Origin: Helicobacter sp.
GTDB taxonomy: Bacteria; Campylobacterota; Campylobacteria; Campylobacterales; Helicobacteraceae
Assembly: GCA_029264655.1 (NCBI GenBank)
Contig: JARHZY010000054.1
Span: 1-10,021 of the forward strand
Length of the DNA: 10,021 nucleotides
Direction: 5' to 3'
This document shows, one piece after another, positions 1 through 7,328 of this stretch (positions within the stretch are counted from its first letter, which is position 1; every line of letters begins with the position of its first letter). Position numbers and translations under genes: made by a program. Below the pieces are notes generated by a model. That model was not told the origin of the DNA. It saw nothing but the letters and a program-made list of their open reading frames with translations, and did no database searches.

Positions 1-259
1 TGGTATATTTAAACTTAGCGAAATAGTGTGTAAAAATACATGTGTTAGTTTGATGGAGCTTAAACTACCAACACCCCTTGCATAGTATATGGATTCAATA
101 TTTTTAAAATTTGCAAGAAATTGAATAACTTCTTTACAATAAAAATATAATGTCTTTATATACGTGTAATTATCTGTGCATTTTTCATTACAATAAATAA
201 TCCTAAAATCTATACCTTAAGCATTGTTTCTTGATTTTATGGTAATTGATGCTAACCAT
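1..259 (-). pseudogene. tsaB: TsaB-like t6A synthesis protein, front part, apparently broken, cut by window edge
   Basis: TsaB is the dimerisation partner of TsaD in making N6-threonylcarbamoyladenosine at A37 of ANN-decoding tRNAs. The minus-strand frame is open from 216 to the left edge (72 codons). It contains IESIYYARGVGSLSSIKL followed by a block ending LNIP, which aligns without gaps, over 33 residues, to the E. coli TsaB segment INALAYGRGPGSFTGVRI...ELP. The usual GPGS motif is GVGS here. No ATG, GTG or TTG lies in the open part before this motif. Upstream in the same frame there is a TAA at 217-219, and before it residues LASITIKSRNNA, which would suit the TsaB N-terminus. An ATG at 257-259 is one base out of frame with them and has no Shine-Dalgarno. 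I read this as a tsaB disrupted by a nonsense codon and a frameshift. A sequencing error or a non-standard start is possible. The family call is firm, the pseudogene call less so. Confidence 0.6.
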
Positions 260-367
260 TTATTGCATTAAAAACAAAACGAAGCAATTATGTATATTAA
301 TTTTGTATCGGAATGAAAAAGAATGTATCATAATGCTTAACTTTTAAATGGATAAAAAATAATTTTA

Positions 368-376
368 TGTTAGAAT
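368..376 (+). promoter_or_regulatory. Candidate extended -10 promoter for rsmI
   Basis: The sequence TGTTAGAAT matches an extended -10 (TGnTAnAAT) and sits about 37 bases before the rsmI start. No clear -35 is visible, which is usual for Campylobacterota promoters. In such AT-rich DNA a single match is weak evidence, and another TATAAA-like site lies at 380-385. Confidence 0.35.
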
Positions 377-412
377 CTTTATAAATAAACACTATATTAT
401 TGAAGGATTTTT

Positions 413-1288
413 ATGCTTTTTTTTGTGCCTACGCCAATAGGAAATTTAGCGGATATAACATTGCATACCCTCGAAGTATTTAATCGTTGTGCCATTGTTA
501 TATGTGAAGATACTCGTATAACAAAAAAACTACTTTCACTATTATTACATAACCCACTAATACAACAATATTATCCAAATATAGCACCACATAAAAAGCG
601 TTTTATGAGTTTTCATAGCCATAATCAAGAGCAATTTTTATCACATCTTACATCCGATTTTTTTACATGCGATATTGTGTTTTGTACAGACGCTGGTATG
701 CCAAATATCAGCGATCCCGGTGCTTTATTATTACGATATGCACGCGAACATAGTATAGCATATGAAATTGTGCTTGGTGGTAGTGCATTTAGCCATGCAT
801 TTGTACATAGCGGTTTGGAAGGAGGATTTTTCTTTAGCGGCTTTTTACCACATAAGCAACACGAACGGCAAATGCATTTAAAGAACTTACTTGAATACCA
901 TGCTACAATGCATCTTATTATTTATGAGAGTCCAAAACGGCTTAGAGAATCTTTACAAGATATAGATTCCATAATGCCCCATGCTATTATTTTTCTCTAT
1001 AAAGAGCTTACTAAGCTTTATGAAACTGAAATAATAGGGAATGCACAAACTATACTTGCACAACTACCACCTCACATTAAAGGTGAATATTGCATGGTTA
1101 TTGAAAAAAATTGCAAAGATAATGCCCTATTGCATTCTATAGAAGCACAACAGATTCTAAAATTGACACAAGAAGATATTTTAACACTTGATATACATCC
1201 AAAACAAAAGGCTAAAATGTTGGCAAAAATAAGCACAAAAAGTGTAAAAGAATGGTATATGTTACTCATGAATGATAGAAGAGAATAA
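413..1288 (+). CDS. rsmI: 16S rRNA (cytidine-1402-2'-O)-methyltransferase RsmI
   Basis: A cytoplasmic SAM-dependent enzyme that 2'-O-methylates C1402 in the decoding centre of 16S rRNA, together with RsmH. The 291 residues are the normal family length, with motifs in order: VPTPIGN (5-11), CEDTR (31-35), DAGMP (93-97), GGSA (122-125), YESPKR (171-176) and KGEYCMVIE (223-231). Together these are the tetrapyrrole-methylase-fold signature of RsmI. The family's usual PGPSA is LGGSA here, a variation in the SAM-binding region worth noting but not clearly disabling. The start is set by GAAGGA just upstream (402-407), 5 bases before the ATG. The tsaB-like remnant is divergent to it. The next gene begins 107 bases downstream with its own ribosome site, so co-transcription is uncertain. 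No convincing terminator follows. Confidence 0.95.
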   Translation: MLFFVPTPIGNLADITLHTLEVFNRCAIVICEDTRITKKLLSLLLHNPLIQQYYPNIAPHKKRFMSFHSHNQEQFLSHLTSDFFTCDIVFCTDAGMPNISDPGALLLRYAREHSIAYEIVLGGSAFSHAFVHSGLEGGFFFSGFLPHKQHERQMHLKNLLEYHATMHLIIYESPKRLRESLQDIDSIMPHAIIFLYKELTKLYETEIIGNAQTILAQLPPHIKGEYCMVIEKNCKDNALLHSIEAQQILKLTQEDILTLDIHPKQKAKMLAKISTKSVKEWYMLLMNDRRE

Positions 1289-1395
1289 AAAATAATAAAG
1301 TTTTATATCTTTTTACTCACTTTTTATAATGAATTAAGTTGATTTTTTATACAATTTACAGATAGTATTCTGAATTTTTGTAAAAAGGGAAAATT

Positions 1396-2586
1396 ATGGT
1401 GAATTTTAAAAGTATGGTGCATTTCATGCAGCAAAAGACTAATCAGGTTAGCACGCATGTATTTACTCGTTCTGCAATTTGTGCTACAAAGGGCAAATTT
1501 GGTATTATGCCAATATCGCGTATTTTTGTATTAGGTGGCATATTAATGTCTTATGCACATGCTGGTGGCAAGGCTGATGATTATATGCGTACTTCTATTT
1601 CAAATTTATTTGATAATCCAAGTAAATTTGAATGCGATGGAAGTGAACGGAGTGCAATTTGTACTATTGATCGCTATGAACTTAGTGGCACAGATAATTT
1701 TATATTGCGTAATTATAGATATACGCTTGACTACAAAGATAGCAGAGTTATTGAACGCGTAAGTGGTAACATTGATACGCCAAGTCATTATGATTTAAAA
1801 TTCTTTATGCCAAAGCATTTTGAATGCACAGATTTTACTCAAATATATAACGAAAAACATCAAGTTAATGAGCAACTTGTTTGCACAATCAATAGCGATA
1901 CATATCGTTTATGGTTCCGCTTACGTGCCAATGCACATGCATCTGCATTTACAAATATGGATTCTATGTCCTTATTGCAAAAAAGCACAACTTTTTTGCA
2001 TAATGTAGCACAGCAAATGTCAGTCGCTGACAATAAAGAAAAACTTGCAGATACAATGGCAAATATAAAAGATATGCTCCATACAATCGATGTAAATCTT
2101 TATGGCATTGATATTGCGATTACAAAACCTAAATTGCCACAAAAAATTTATGAATATATGTTTGCTGATATGATTGCTGAATCTGATGATGCTTCAGTGC
2201 ATGCACAGGATAGATATAATCAAATCGCACATACAATTTATAATTCTGGTGTAGGATATATTTATGGTAATGCAATGGGGTATGTATGGGGTAATGATAC
2301 AATTGATTTACGTACAAAAGAAAGTTTAAACAAGCTTTTTACAACATTGCGAGATTCTGCGATGCTTGATTCTAATATCCGCACTATTTATATTACTATT
2401 GTTAATCGCACAAATAAAGGCTTTAATCTTGGACGTGCATTTAATAAAATTACACAAGAAGCAGAAAGTTTTAGCAAGCTTGACAAAGAAAAAGCTGGAC
2501 AAACTTTAAATCTCTTTAATGGTGATGTGTTTAATCGTTATCGCATTGAAGTTGAAGCTGCACGTTTTAAACAACATAGCAACTAA
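1396..2586 (+). CDS. Exported protein of unknown function with two paired-cysteine motifs
   Basis: I do not recognise this 396-residue protein. The N-terminus has a long basic lead (1-42), a hydrophobic core (IFVLGGILMSYA, about 43-54) and a good signal-peptidase I site after AHA (54-56), so it is probably periplasmic or surface-located. The n-region is long (about 40 residues). The start is nevertheless supported by AAGGGA at 1385-1390, 5 bases before the ATG, while the alternative Met38 (1507) has a poorer site. The mature part has four cysteines in two similar units: KFEC...CTID (C80, C89) and HFEC...CTIN (C144, C163), each followed by alternating polar/hydrophobic residues like beta strands. 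Residues 195-270 look helical. Near 284-299 there is a Gly/Tyr-rich stretch (GVGYIYGNAMGYVWGN). Disulfides within each unit are an inference. It lies between rsmI and lpxD without an obvious functional link. Composition and ribosome site say it is a real gene. Confidence 0.85.
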   Translation: MVNFKSMVHFMQQKTNQVSTHVFTRSAICATKGKFGIMPISRIFVLGGILMSYAHAGGKADDYMRTSISNLFDNPSKFECDGSERSAICTIDRYELSGTDNFILRNYRYTLDYKDSRVIERVSGNIDTPSHYDLKFFMPKHFECTDFTQIYNEKHQVNEQLVCTINSDTYRLWFRLRANAHASAFTNMDSMSLLQKSTTFLHNVAQQMSVADNKEKLADTMANIKDMLHTIDVNLYGIDIAITKPKLPQKIYEYMFADMIAESDDASVHAQDRYNQIAHTIYNSGVGYIYGNAMGYVWGNDTIDLRTKESLNKLFTTLRDSAMLDSNIRTIYITIVNRTNKGFNLGRAFNKITQEAESFSKLDKEKAGQTLNLFNGDVFNRYRIEVEAARFKQHSN

Positions 2587-2606
2587 ACCTATGTAACATT
2601 TATAAA

Positions 2607-2626
2607 TATGCTATTTGTGTAGCATA
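2607..2626. repeat. Hairpin-forming inverted repeat after the exported-protein gene
   Basis: TATGCTA (2607-2613) and TAGCATA (2620-2626) are perfect inverted repeats with a 6-base loop, starting 20 bases after the stop codon. No run of T follows on the plus strand, so it is a poor intrinsic terminator. It may instead be an mRNA 3'-end hairpin or simply chance in AT-rich DNA. Confidence 0.4.
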
Positions 2627-2640
2627 AAGAAAATGATTGC

Positions 2641-2672
2641 AGTATATGCATACTATCTATAGTAGCTATACT
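2641..2672. repeat. Nested palindrome upstream of lpxD
   Basis: AGTATA (2641-2646) pairs with TATACT (2667-2672). Inside it ACTAT (2652-2656) pairs with ATAGT (2659-2663). The element is 57 bases before the lpxD start and could be a regulator site or part of a terminator-like structure. No known operator is recognised. Confidence 0.35.
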
Positions 2673-2728
2673 CAATCTTATATTTAATCCACTCTTTTTA
2701 ATTTTCAATACAAATTAAGGATATTTTT

Positions 2729-3712
2729 ATGAAATTAAGTGAAGCACTCAATAAGGCTTTTGGGACGCATGTTGTAGTCCATAGCAATATCACAAATGAC
2801 TTTGTATTAGAGGGATTAGCCCCATTAGAATCTGCCACACAACACCAAGTGAGCTATATCCAGCAAGAACAATATATAAAGGATTTAAAAGATTCTAAAG
2901 CAGGTGCAGTGCTTATTAAAGATTCCATAAAAGATAAAGTGCCTACTCATATGCAACCGCTTGTTGTAGATAACCCGCATTTAGCATTTGCTTTGCTTTC
3001 GCAGTTATTTGCAAAAGGAGATTTTATTGCAAAACCACATACAGATTCTGTAATTGACAAAACCGCTTCTATTGCAGCAAATGTTGTATTAGGCAAACAT
3101 GTATCTATTGGAGCACATACAATGATTATGCCCGGCGTAGTGATTGCTGATAATGTCAGTATTGGCTCTTACTGCAAGATTTATCCCAATGTAGTTATTT
3201 ATCGTGAAAGTATAATAGGTGATAGGGTGCTTATCCATGCTGGCAGTGTAATTGGCAGTGATGGTTTTGGATATGCACAAAATGCTCTTGGCGAACATAC
3301 AAAGATTGAACACAATGGACGCACTATTATTGAAGATGATGTGGAAATCGGGGCAAACAACGTAGTTGATAGGGCTGTATTTGGTGAAACGCGTATCAAA
3401 AAGGGTAGTAAAATTGGACATAGTTGCGTAATTGCACACAATTCTATTGTAGGTGAGCATTCTTTGCTTGTTGCTCAAGTAGGCTTAGCGGGTTCTACTA
3501 CTACGGGACGCAATGTTGTCTTAGGGGGTCAGGTTGGCACAGGAGGACATGTGCATATTGGGGATTTTACACAAGTTGCAGGTAGAGGGGCTGTTTCTAA
3601 AAACTTACCACCAAAAAGTAAATGGGGTGGACATCCAATCATGCAGCTTGATGAATGGATGAAATTTTATGTAAATTTACGTCGCATGCTTAAAGAGCGA
3701 GATAAATCATAG
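2729..3712 (+). CDS. lpxD: UDP-3-O-acylglucosamine N-acyltransferase LpxD
   Basis: LpxD transfers a 3-hydroxyacyl chain from acyl-ACP to the 2-amino group of UDP-3-O-acyl-glucosamine, the third step of lipid A synthesis, in the cytoplasm. The 327-residue protein has the family layout: an N-terminal uridine-binding domain (about 1-100), a left-handed beta helix of hexapeptide repeats (about 105-290, e.g. IGAHTM, IGSYCK, IGDRVL, IGANNV) and a C-terminal helix (304-325) that helps trimer packing. The IGSDGFGYA motif is at 175-183. The catalytic histidine is H237 in VIAHN, equivalent to E. coli H239. The start is fixed by AAGGA at 2717-2721, 7 bases before the ATG. The preceding gap (142 bases) with palindromes suggests its own promoter. 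In H. pylori metK follows lpxD. Here the gene is followed by a long gap with a gene remnant on the other strand, so the neighbourhood has been rearranged. Confidence 0.97.
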   Translation: MKLSEALNKAFGTHVVVHSNITNDFVLEGLAPLESATQHQVSYIQQEQYIKDLKDSKAGAVLIKDSIKDKVPTHMQPLVVDNPHLAFALLSQLFAKGDFIAKPHTDSVIDKTASIAANVVLGKHVSIGAHTMIMPGVVIADNVSIGSYCKIYPNVVIYRESIIGDRVLIHAGSVIGSDGFGYAQNALGEHTKIEHNGRTIIEDDVEIGANNVVDRAVFGETRIKKGSKIGHSCVIAHNSIVGEHSLLVAQVGLAGSTTTGRNVVLGGQVGTGGHVHIGDFTQVAGRGAVSKNLPPKSKWGGHPIMQLDEWMKFYVNLRRMLKERDKS

Positions 3713-4170
3713 TCATTTAGTTTTTTATATCCATATGAAACATAATATTCATACCATATAAGCTAAATTGCTCTGTTTTTAAGTAGTATAATCCCTATCT
3801 AAAGCAAACACTTACTTTATATAATATAAAAAGCTTTTTTATCTCATTCATTTGGATACTTTTTGCCATTATATGAAATTATGCTTATTCCACCTAAATC
3901 TCAAAAAAATAAGACTTTATACTCTGTTTGTTAAGTCTTTAATTTAATAAAAATTATTATAAAATTTTAAATTATCTATCATCTTAACATGCCAATAGCG
4001 TGCAAACATTGCATTCAATGTGATTGTATAACAATAATATGGCAATTCATATTAGCACCAACATCAATCATTATTGAAAAAATTATTGCTACTAAAACAA
4101 ATATAGTTGCAACATTCATATATAAAGTATTTCAAGCATCATTTACCAATATATTCCGACTAGTCGTATT
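3713..4170. other. Intergenic stretch without an intact gene
   Basis: No reading frame here has a credible ribosome site and protein-like composition. There is an inverted repeat, AAGACTT (3911-3917) with AAGTCTT (3933-3939), loop 15, and an AAAAAGCTTTTT palindrome near 3829-3840. The minus-strand frame of the adjacent GGDEF remnant continues here with more stops. It gives short protein-like pieces such as DLGGISIISYNGKKYPNE (about 3900-3847), which may be further decayed coding sequence (for example an EAL part), but I cannot align them. Confidence 0.5.
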
Positions 4171-4713
4171 TTATTTGGTATCTATATTGGCTAATTTCAT
4201 AGATTTTAAAAATCTATCCATTTCTTTTAAAGCTTTTATGTATTCTAACCTAAACATTCATGTATATATGGTATTTAGATTGCCTATCCCATCAAAAGAT
4301 ATAGTTATTCATTACCTATCATTCAATAATTCACTAATAAATTACTTAGTAAAATAGTATCTATTTTATATTGTTATTAATCTATCAATCATAACTTCTT
4401 GCAAGATATAACAAAAAGATAATACATTGTATCTATTTTAATAACGATACAGCTCATTATAAGAAGAATTTTTTATTTAAAACACTACTAAAATCCCTAA
4501 TATTAAAGAGTTAGCATAAGGAATATGTATTATTTACTATATAATCGTTAATTCCAACAAGAAAAGTTTATATATGCCATAAATGCAAGGCTTTTTGCCA
4601 TATGATTTAGCTTTGATGATGAACTTTTCTTAAAATAGCACCAAGTCTATTTTATTTAAGCGAGATTTACTAGCAATCCCATTGTATCAATAATAATTAC
4701 TTCTAGTAAAGAT
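4171..4713 (-). pseudogene. Decayed GGDEF-domain (diguanylate cyclase-like) gene
   Basis: GGDEF enzymes make cyclic di-GMP. This minus-strand frame carries 11 stop codons in about 180 codons, so it cannot be expressed whole, yet it keeps GGDEF-domain landmarks in order and at near-normal spacing. YNGIASKSR (from 4686) sits where the family has LTGLxNR. CIYGIYKLF (4587-4561) comes about 33 codons on, like LLIDIDxFK. YRY-stop-NRYNVLSF (from 4449) is about 46 codons further, like RYGGEEFxxxx. ITISFDGIG (4308-4282) is 47 codons further, like VTISIGV. FRLEYIKALKEMDR (from 4254) matches LLxxADxALYxAK. The corresponding distances in PleD are about 29, 44, 46 and 18. The active-site GGDEF residues are gone. 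A strong AGGAGG ribosome site (4724-4719) lies 5 bases before an ATC in this frame, possibly the former ATG. All matches are by eye; AT-rich DNA can mimic some of this. Confidence 0.5.
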
Positions 4714-4794
4714 AAATTCCTCCTGAGTATCCATAACAATATTATATATAAACCTACCATGTAATTACATTAAAATGATTGCAATTTTAAAGCA

Positions 4795-5697
4795 TTATGT
4801 TGTATGGCATAGGAATTCCATAACAGCCATGCGGATTTTCACACCATTTTGCACCTGCATAAGCACTTTACAACACGGACTTGCAAGCACCTCATCATCA
4901 ATATCAATATTACGATGCACAGGACCGGGATGCAATACAATAATATCACGATTGCCAATTAATTCTTTTGTGATACAGAATCTATTTGCATAATCTTTTA
5001 AACTTCCATAGATTTGTGTATTGTGCCGCTCTGTTTGTGTGCGTAATGCCATAATCATATCTATTTCATCAATCACATCATGTAAATTATGTGCAGTTTG
5101 AATGCGTGTTTTATAAAGAAAGTGCGGTGGAGCAACAAGCACAATTTGTATGCCAAAGCGAGTTAGTAACTCAATATTACTATTTGCTACACGCGAGTTC
5201 TTAATATCCCCAACAATTGCAATTTTCTTTCCTTTTAGCATTTCAAGTCCATATAAGCAATCATTATTGCCAAAATGGTTTGCCATTGTGTAAAGGTCAA
5301 GTAATGCTTGTGTTGGATGTGCATGTGCCCCATCACCTCCATTAATAACAGGGCATGAAGTAAAATGTGCTAAAAAATTTGGTGCTCCAGCACTTTTATG
5401 TCGCACAATAATGCCATGTGGTTGCATAGCATTGAGTGTTGCTGCAGTATCTGCCATGCTTTCACCTTTGGCTGTGGAGCTTTTTGCTACATCAAGGCAA
5501 ATCACTTCGCCACCAAGATTTTTTATTGCTATTTCAAAACTACTAAGCGTGCGTGTAGAATTTTCAAAAAATATAGTAATAAAGCGTTTGCCTTTTAATA
5601 TTGCTTTATTATCTGTCATTTTAGCAGTGCGTTGGAATATATGTTTTATCTCTTCTGTGCTTAGATCAGTAGTTTGTATGAGATGGCGAATATTCAT
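4795..5697 (-). CDS. pyrB: Aspartate carbamoyltransferase catalytic subunit PyrB
   Basis: PyrB joins carbamoyl phosphate and L-aspartate to give N-carbamoyl-aspartate, the first committed step of pyrimidine synthesis, in the cytoplasm. The 300 residues have the family motifs in order: FFENSTRTLSSFE (43-55; STRT binds carbamoyl phosphate), SSTAKGES (73-80; K77 matches the E. coli loop lysine K84), VRHKSAGA (98-105), INGGDGAHAHPTQALLDL (118-135), GDIKNSRV (163-170; R169), ALRTQTER (217-224; aspartate-binding R and Q) and HPGP (256-259). The usual INAGDG is INGGDG. The start at 5697 has an AAGG ribosome site (5708-5705) 7 bases upstream. No regulatory subunit pyrI is next to it, as expected for Campylobacterota. 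It is divergent to the lipoprotein gene, with an 85-base shared control region. Downstream on its strand is a 12-bp palindrome ATGTAATTACAT (4759-4770), then the GGDEF remnant. Confidence 0.97.
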   Translation of the reverse strand: MNIRHLIQTTDLSTEEIKHIFQRTAKMTDNKAILKGKRFITIFFENSTRTLSSFEIAIKNLGGEVICLDVAKSSTAKGESMADTAATLNAMQPHGIIVRHKSAGAPNFLAHFTSCPVINGGDGAHAHPTQALLDLYTMANHFGNNDCLYGLEMLKGKKIAIVGDIKNSRVANSNIELLTRFGIQIVLVAPPHFLYKTRIQTAHNLHDVIDEIDMIMALRTQTERHNTQIYGSLKDYANRFCITKELIGNRDIIVLHPGPVHRNIDIDDEVLASPCCKVLMQVQNGVKIRMAVMEFLCHTT

Positions 5698-5731
5698 GTT
5701 TTTACCTTAAAAATTTAGATTTCTATCACTT

Positions 5732-5740
5732 ATTATAACA
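5732..5740 (-). promoter_or_regulatory. Extended -10 promoter for pyrB
   Basis: Read on the minus strand, this is TGTTATAAT, a perfect extended -10 (TGnTATAAT). It lies 34 bases before the pyrB ATG and would give a leader of roughly 25 bases, too short for an attenuator. No -35 consensus is visible, which is normal for Campylobacterota. Confidence 0.6.
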
Positions 5741-5782
5741 AATTTGCTAGAATACCAAGTAAATTCTTGTAGAAAGCAGCAC

Positions 5783-6298
5783 ATGCCAACAATAATATCT
5801 CATTTTTTTTTATCATTTTTCTCACTCTTTTTTTGTATATCTTTTGCAGGTTGTGCAACATATTTTTCAAAATCTGCTTTTTTAGAAGCCCCACCCGAGT
5901 TGCTTGCACAAAATAGCCGTATTGTGCTACTTGCATCAAATGATGAGAAATTAAAAATTGTAGCAAGATTAACATATTTAAATGATCTTGATAGTAGTAT
6001 TTATAATGGTCGTGAATACTTCTTTTTAGAAATATTCAATGATGATGAATATGTGGTATTACCAGAATCTATGCAACTTACTATGTTTGGACGCAAACCA
6101 CTATGGATGCGTTCTATAGAAGAACGCGAATTTGATGATTTGCTTACACTATACAATACTATGTCAAATGCTTACCTTATTGCATTCAACACGCCTTCTG
6201 TCTTTGAACGCAAGCGTATGCAAATTAAACTTTCAGTTCAATCTTTTCAGCCTGCAGTATTTGATTTTTCTTATGTTATATTAGATTCAAAATTATAA
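5783..6298 (+). CDS. Small predicted lipoprotein, function unknown
   Basis: The 171-residue protein starts with a lipoprotein signal: a short N-region, a very hydrophobic core (FFLSFFSLFFCIS, 8-20) and the lipobox FAGC with Cys24 as the lipidated residue. The residue after the Cys is Ala, not Asp, so outer-membrane sorting is likely. The mature part (25-171) is compact, with alternating hydrophobic residues suggesting a beta-rich domain, and has no motif I recognise. A longer form from a TTG at 5744 would add 13 residues with no sensible signal peptide. I chose the ATG at 5783, which places the hydrophobic segment properly; its ribosome site (AGAAAG, 5771-5776) is weak. It is divergent to pyrB and 119 bases before the prenyl synthase gene, with a possible terminator between, so it is probably its own unit. 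Confidence 0.85.
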   Translation: MPTIISHFFLSFFSLFFCISFAGCATYFSKSAFLEAPPELLAQNSRIVLLASNDEKLKIVARLTYLNDLDSSIYNGREYFFLEIFNDDEYVVLPESMQLTMFGRKPLWMRSIEEREFDDLLTLYNTMSNAYLIAFNTPSVFERKRMQIKLSVQSFQPAVFDFSYVILDSKL

Positions 6299-6330
6299 TA
6301 ATTTTATACCACACAACACCAAAAACTTCA

Positions 6331-6359
6331 GAATCTTATACACCAAAAATAAGATTTTT
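6331..6359 (+). terminator. Candidate weak terminator after the lipoprotein gene
   Basis: AATCTTAT (6332-6339) and ATAAGATT (6349-6356) form an 8-bp stem, with a possible ninth G-T pair, around a 9-base loop. The stem runs into a five-T run (6355-6359). It starts 33 bases after the lipoprotein stop. The stem is AT-rich and the T run short, so termination would be partial at best. Confidence 0.4.
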
Positions 6360-6417
6360 CATGATACAATAACACTTTGCATATTGAAATAAAATAATGT
6401 CGCATTAAAGGAATATA

Positions 6418-7314
6418 ATGAAGCTTGATAAAATTGCAAACCTTGCTTCTACAATGATTGCAGATATTGATAGCACACAAGCATTAACTCTATATAAGCA
6501 TTTAGAAACAGGCAAAATGCTACGCTCTAAACTCGTTTTAAGTATTATTGATACAGAAGAGGCATATAGGCTTTGTGCAATTATTGAATTAATACAGAGT
6601 GCTTCATTACTACATGACGATGTGATTGATTCAAGCGATTTGAGAAGAGGCAAACCAAGTCTTAATGCACAATTTGGCAATAAAAATGCAATTATGCTTG
6701 GCGATATATTGTATTCGCGCGCATTTTATGAGTTAGCCAATTTTCCACAACATATTGCCCAAACACTTTCTCAAAGTGTTGTGCAATTAAGCGTTGGTGA
6801 ATTAGAAGATGTGAATTTAGAAGAATCTTTTAATATAGATGAAGCTCAATATCTCACAATGATTGGGCATAAAAGTGCTAGCTTAATTGCAGCAAGTGCG
6901 AAATGTGCAGCTCTTTTAAAACATGAAGATTCCCATCAAATGTATTATGAATATGGTTTTCATCTTGGTATGGCTTTTCAAATTATAGATGATATTTTAG
7001 ACATTACGCAAAAAAGCAGTCATCTTGGCAAACCAGCACTTAATGATTTTAAATCAGGGAAAACAACATTACCCTATATTTACCTTTACCATACATTAGC
7101 AAAAGAAAAACAAGAATGGCTAAAATCATTATTTAAGCAAGAATTAGATTCTAGTCAGATAGAGGAATTGCAATCCCTACTTTTACAAGAACCATTGCAA
7201 AAAGCACGGCAAAAAGCATTAGAATATGGGAATGTAGCCCTAAATCTTGCTCATAAACTCAATAATCATAAACTTTATTCTATTGTCAATGCCATGATTG
7301 AACGCGATTTTTAG
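6418..7314 (+). CDS. ispB: Long-chain polyprenyl diphosphate synthase (quinone side chain)
   Basis: A trans-prenyltransferase that extends farnesyl diphosphate with isopentenyl diphosphate to give the menaquinone side chain. The 298 residues hold the class hallmarks: GKMLRSKL (32-39), first Asp-rich motif LLHDDVIDSSDLRRGK (64-79; D67, D68, D71), a GELEDV segment (127-132), second Asp-rich motif FQIIDDILD (187-195; D191, D192, D195) and LGKPALNDFKSGKTTLP (203-219). The first motif is DDxxD without the two-residue insertion of bacterial farnesyl synthases, and the residue five before it is a small Ala (62). Both features point to a long-chain product rather than IspA. The exact chain length cannot be read from the sequence. 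The start follows AAAGGA (6407-6412), 5 bases before the ATG. The stop is 14 bases before hemA, so the two are an operon, in the order seen in H. pylori and C. jejuni. Confidence 0.93.
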   Translation: MKLDKIANLASTMIADIDSTQALTLYKHLETGKMLRSKLVLSIIDTEEAYRLCAIIELIQSASLLHDDVIDSSDLRRGKPSLNAQFGNKNAIMLGDILYSRAFYELANFPQHIAQTLSQSVVQLSVGELEDVNLEESFNIDEAQYLTMIGHKSASLIAASAKCAALLKHEDSHQMYYEYGFHLGMAFQIIDDILDITQKSSHLGKPALNDFKSGKTTLPYIYLYHTLAKEKQEWLKSLFKQELDSSQIEELQSLLLQEPLQKARQKALEYGNVALNLAHKLNNHKLYSIVNAMIERDF

Positions 7315-7328
7315 ACTAAAGGAATATA

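Noticed and set aside
3089..3478. 129-codon minus-strand frame inside lpxD
   Set aside because: It is antisense to the beta-helix repeats of LpxD, whose regular codon pattern keeps the opposite strand open. Composition is not protein-like and no ribosome site is present.
3989..4357. 122-codon open frame on the plus strand
   Set aside because: It has no glycine at all, an odd run of cysteines at the start, heavy isoleucine, no ribosome site before its ATG, and lies antisense to the GGDEF remnant. It is best explained as a chance opening in AT-rich DNA.
5411..5710. 99-codon plus-strand frame across pyrB
   Set aside because: It is fully antisense to the well-supported pyrB start region and has no ribosome site.
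5744..5782. Longer lipoprotein start from a TTG
   Set aside because: It would put 13 polar residues before the lipoprotein signal and has no ribosome site. The ATG at 5783 gives a normal signal peptide.
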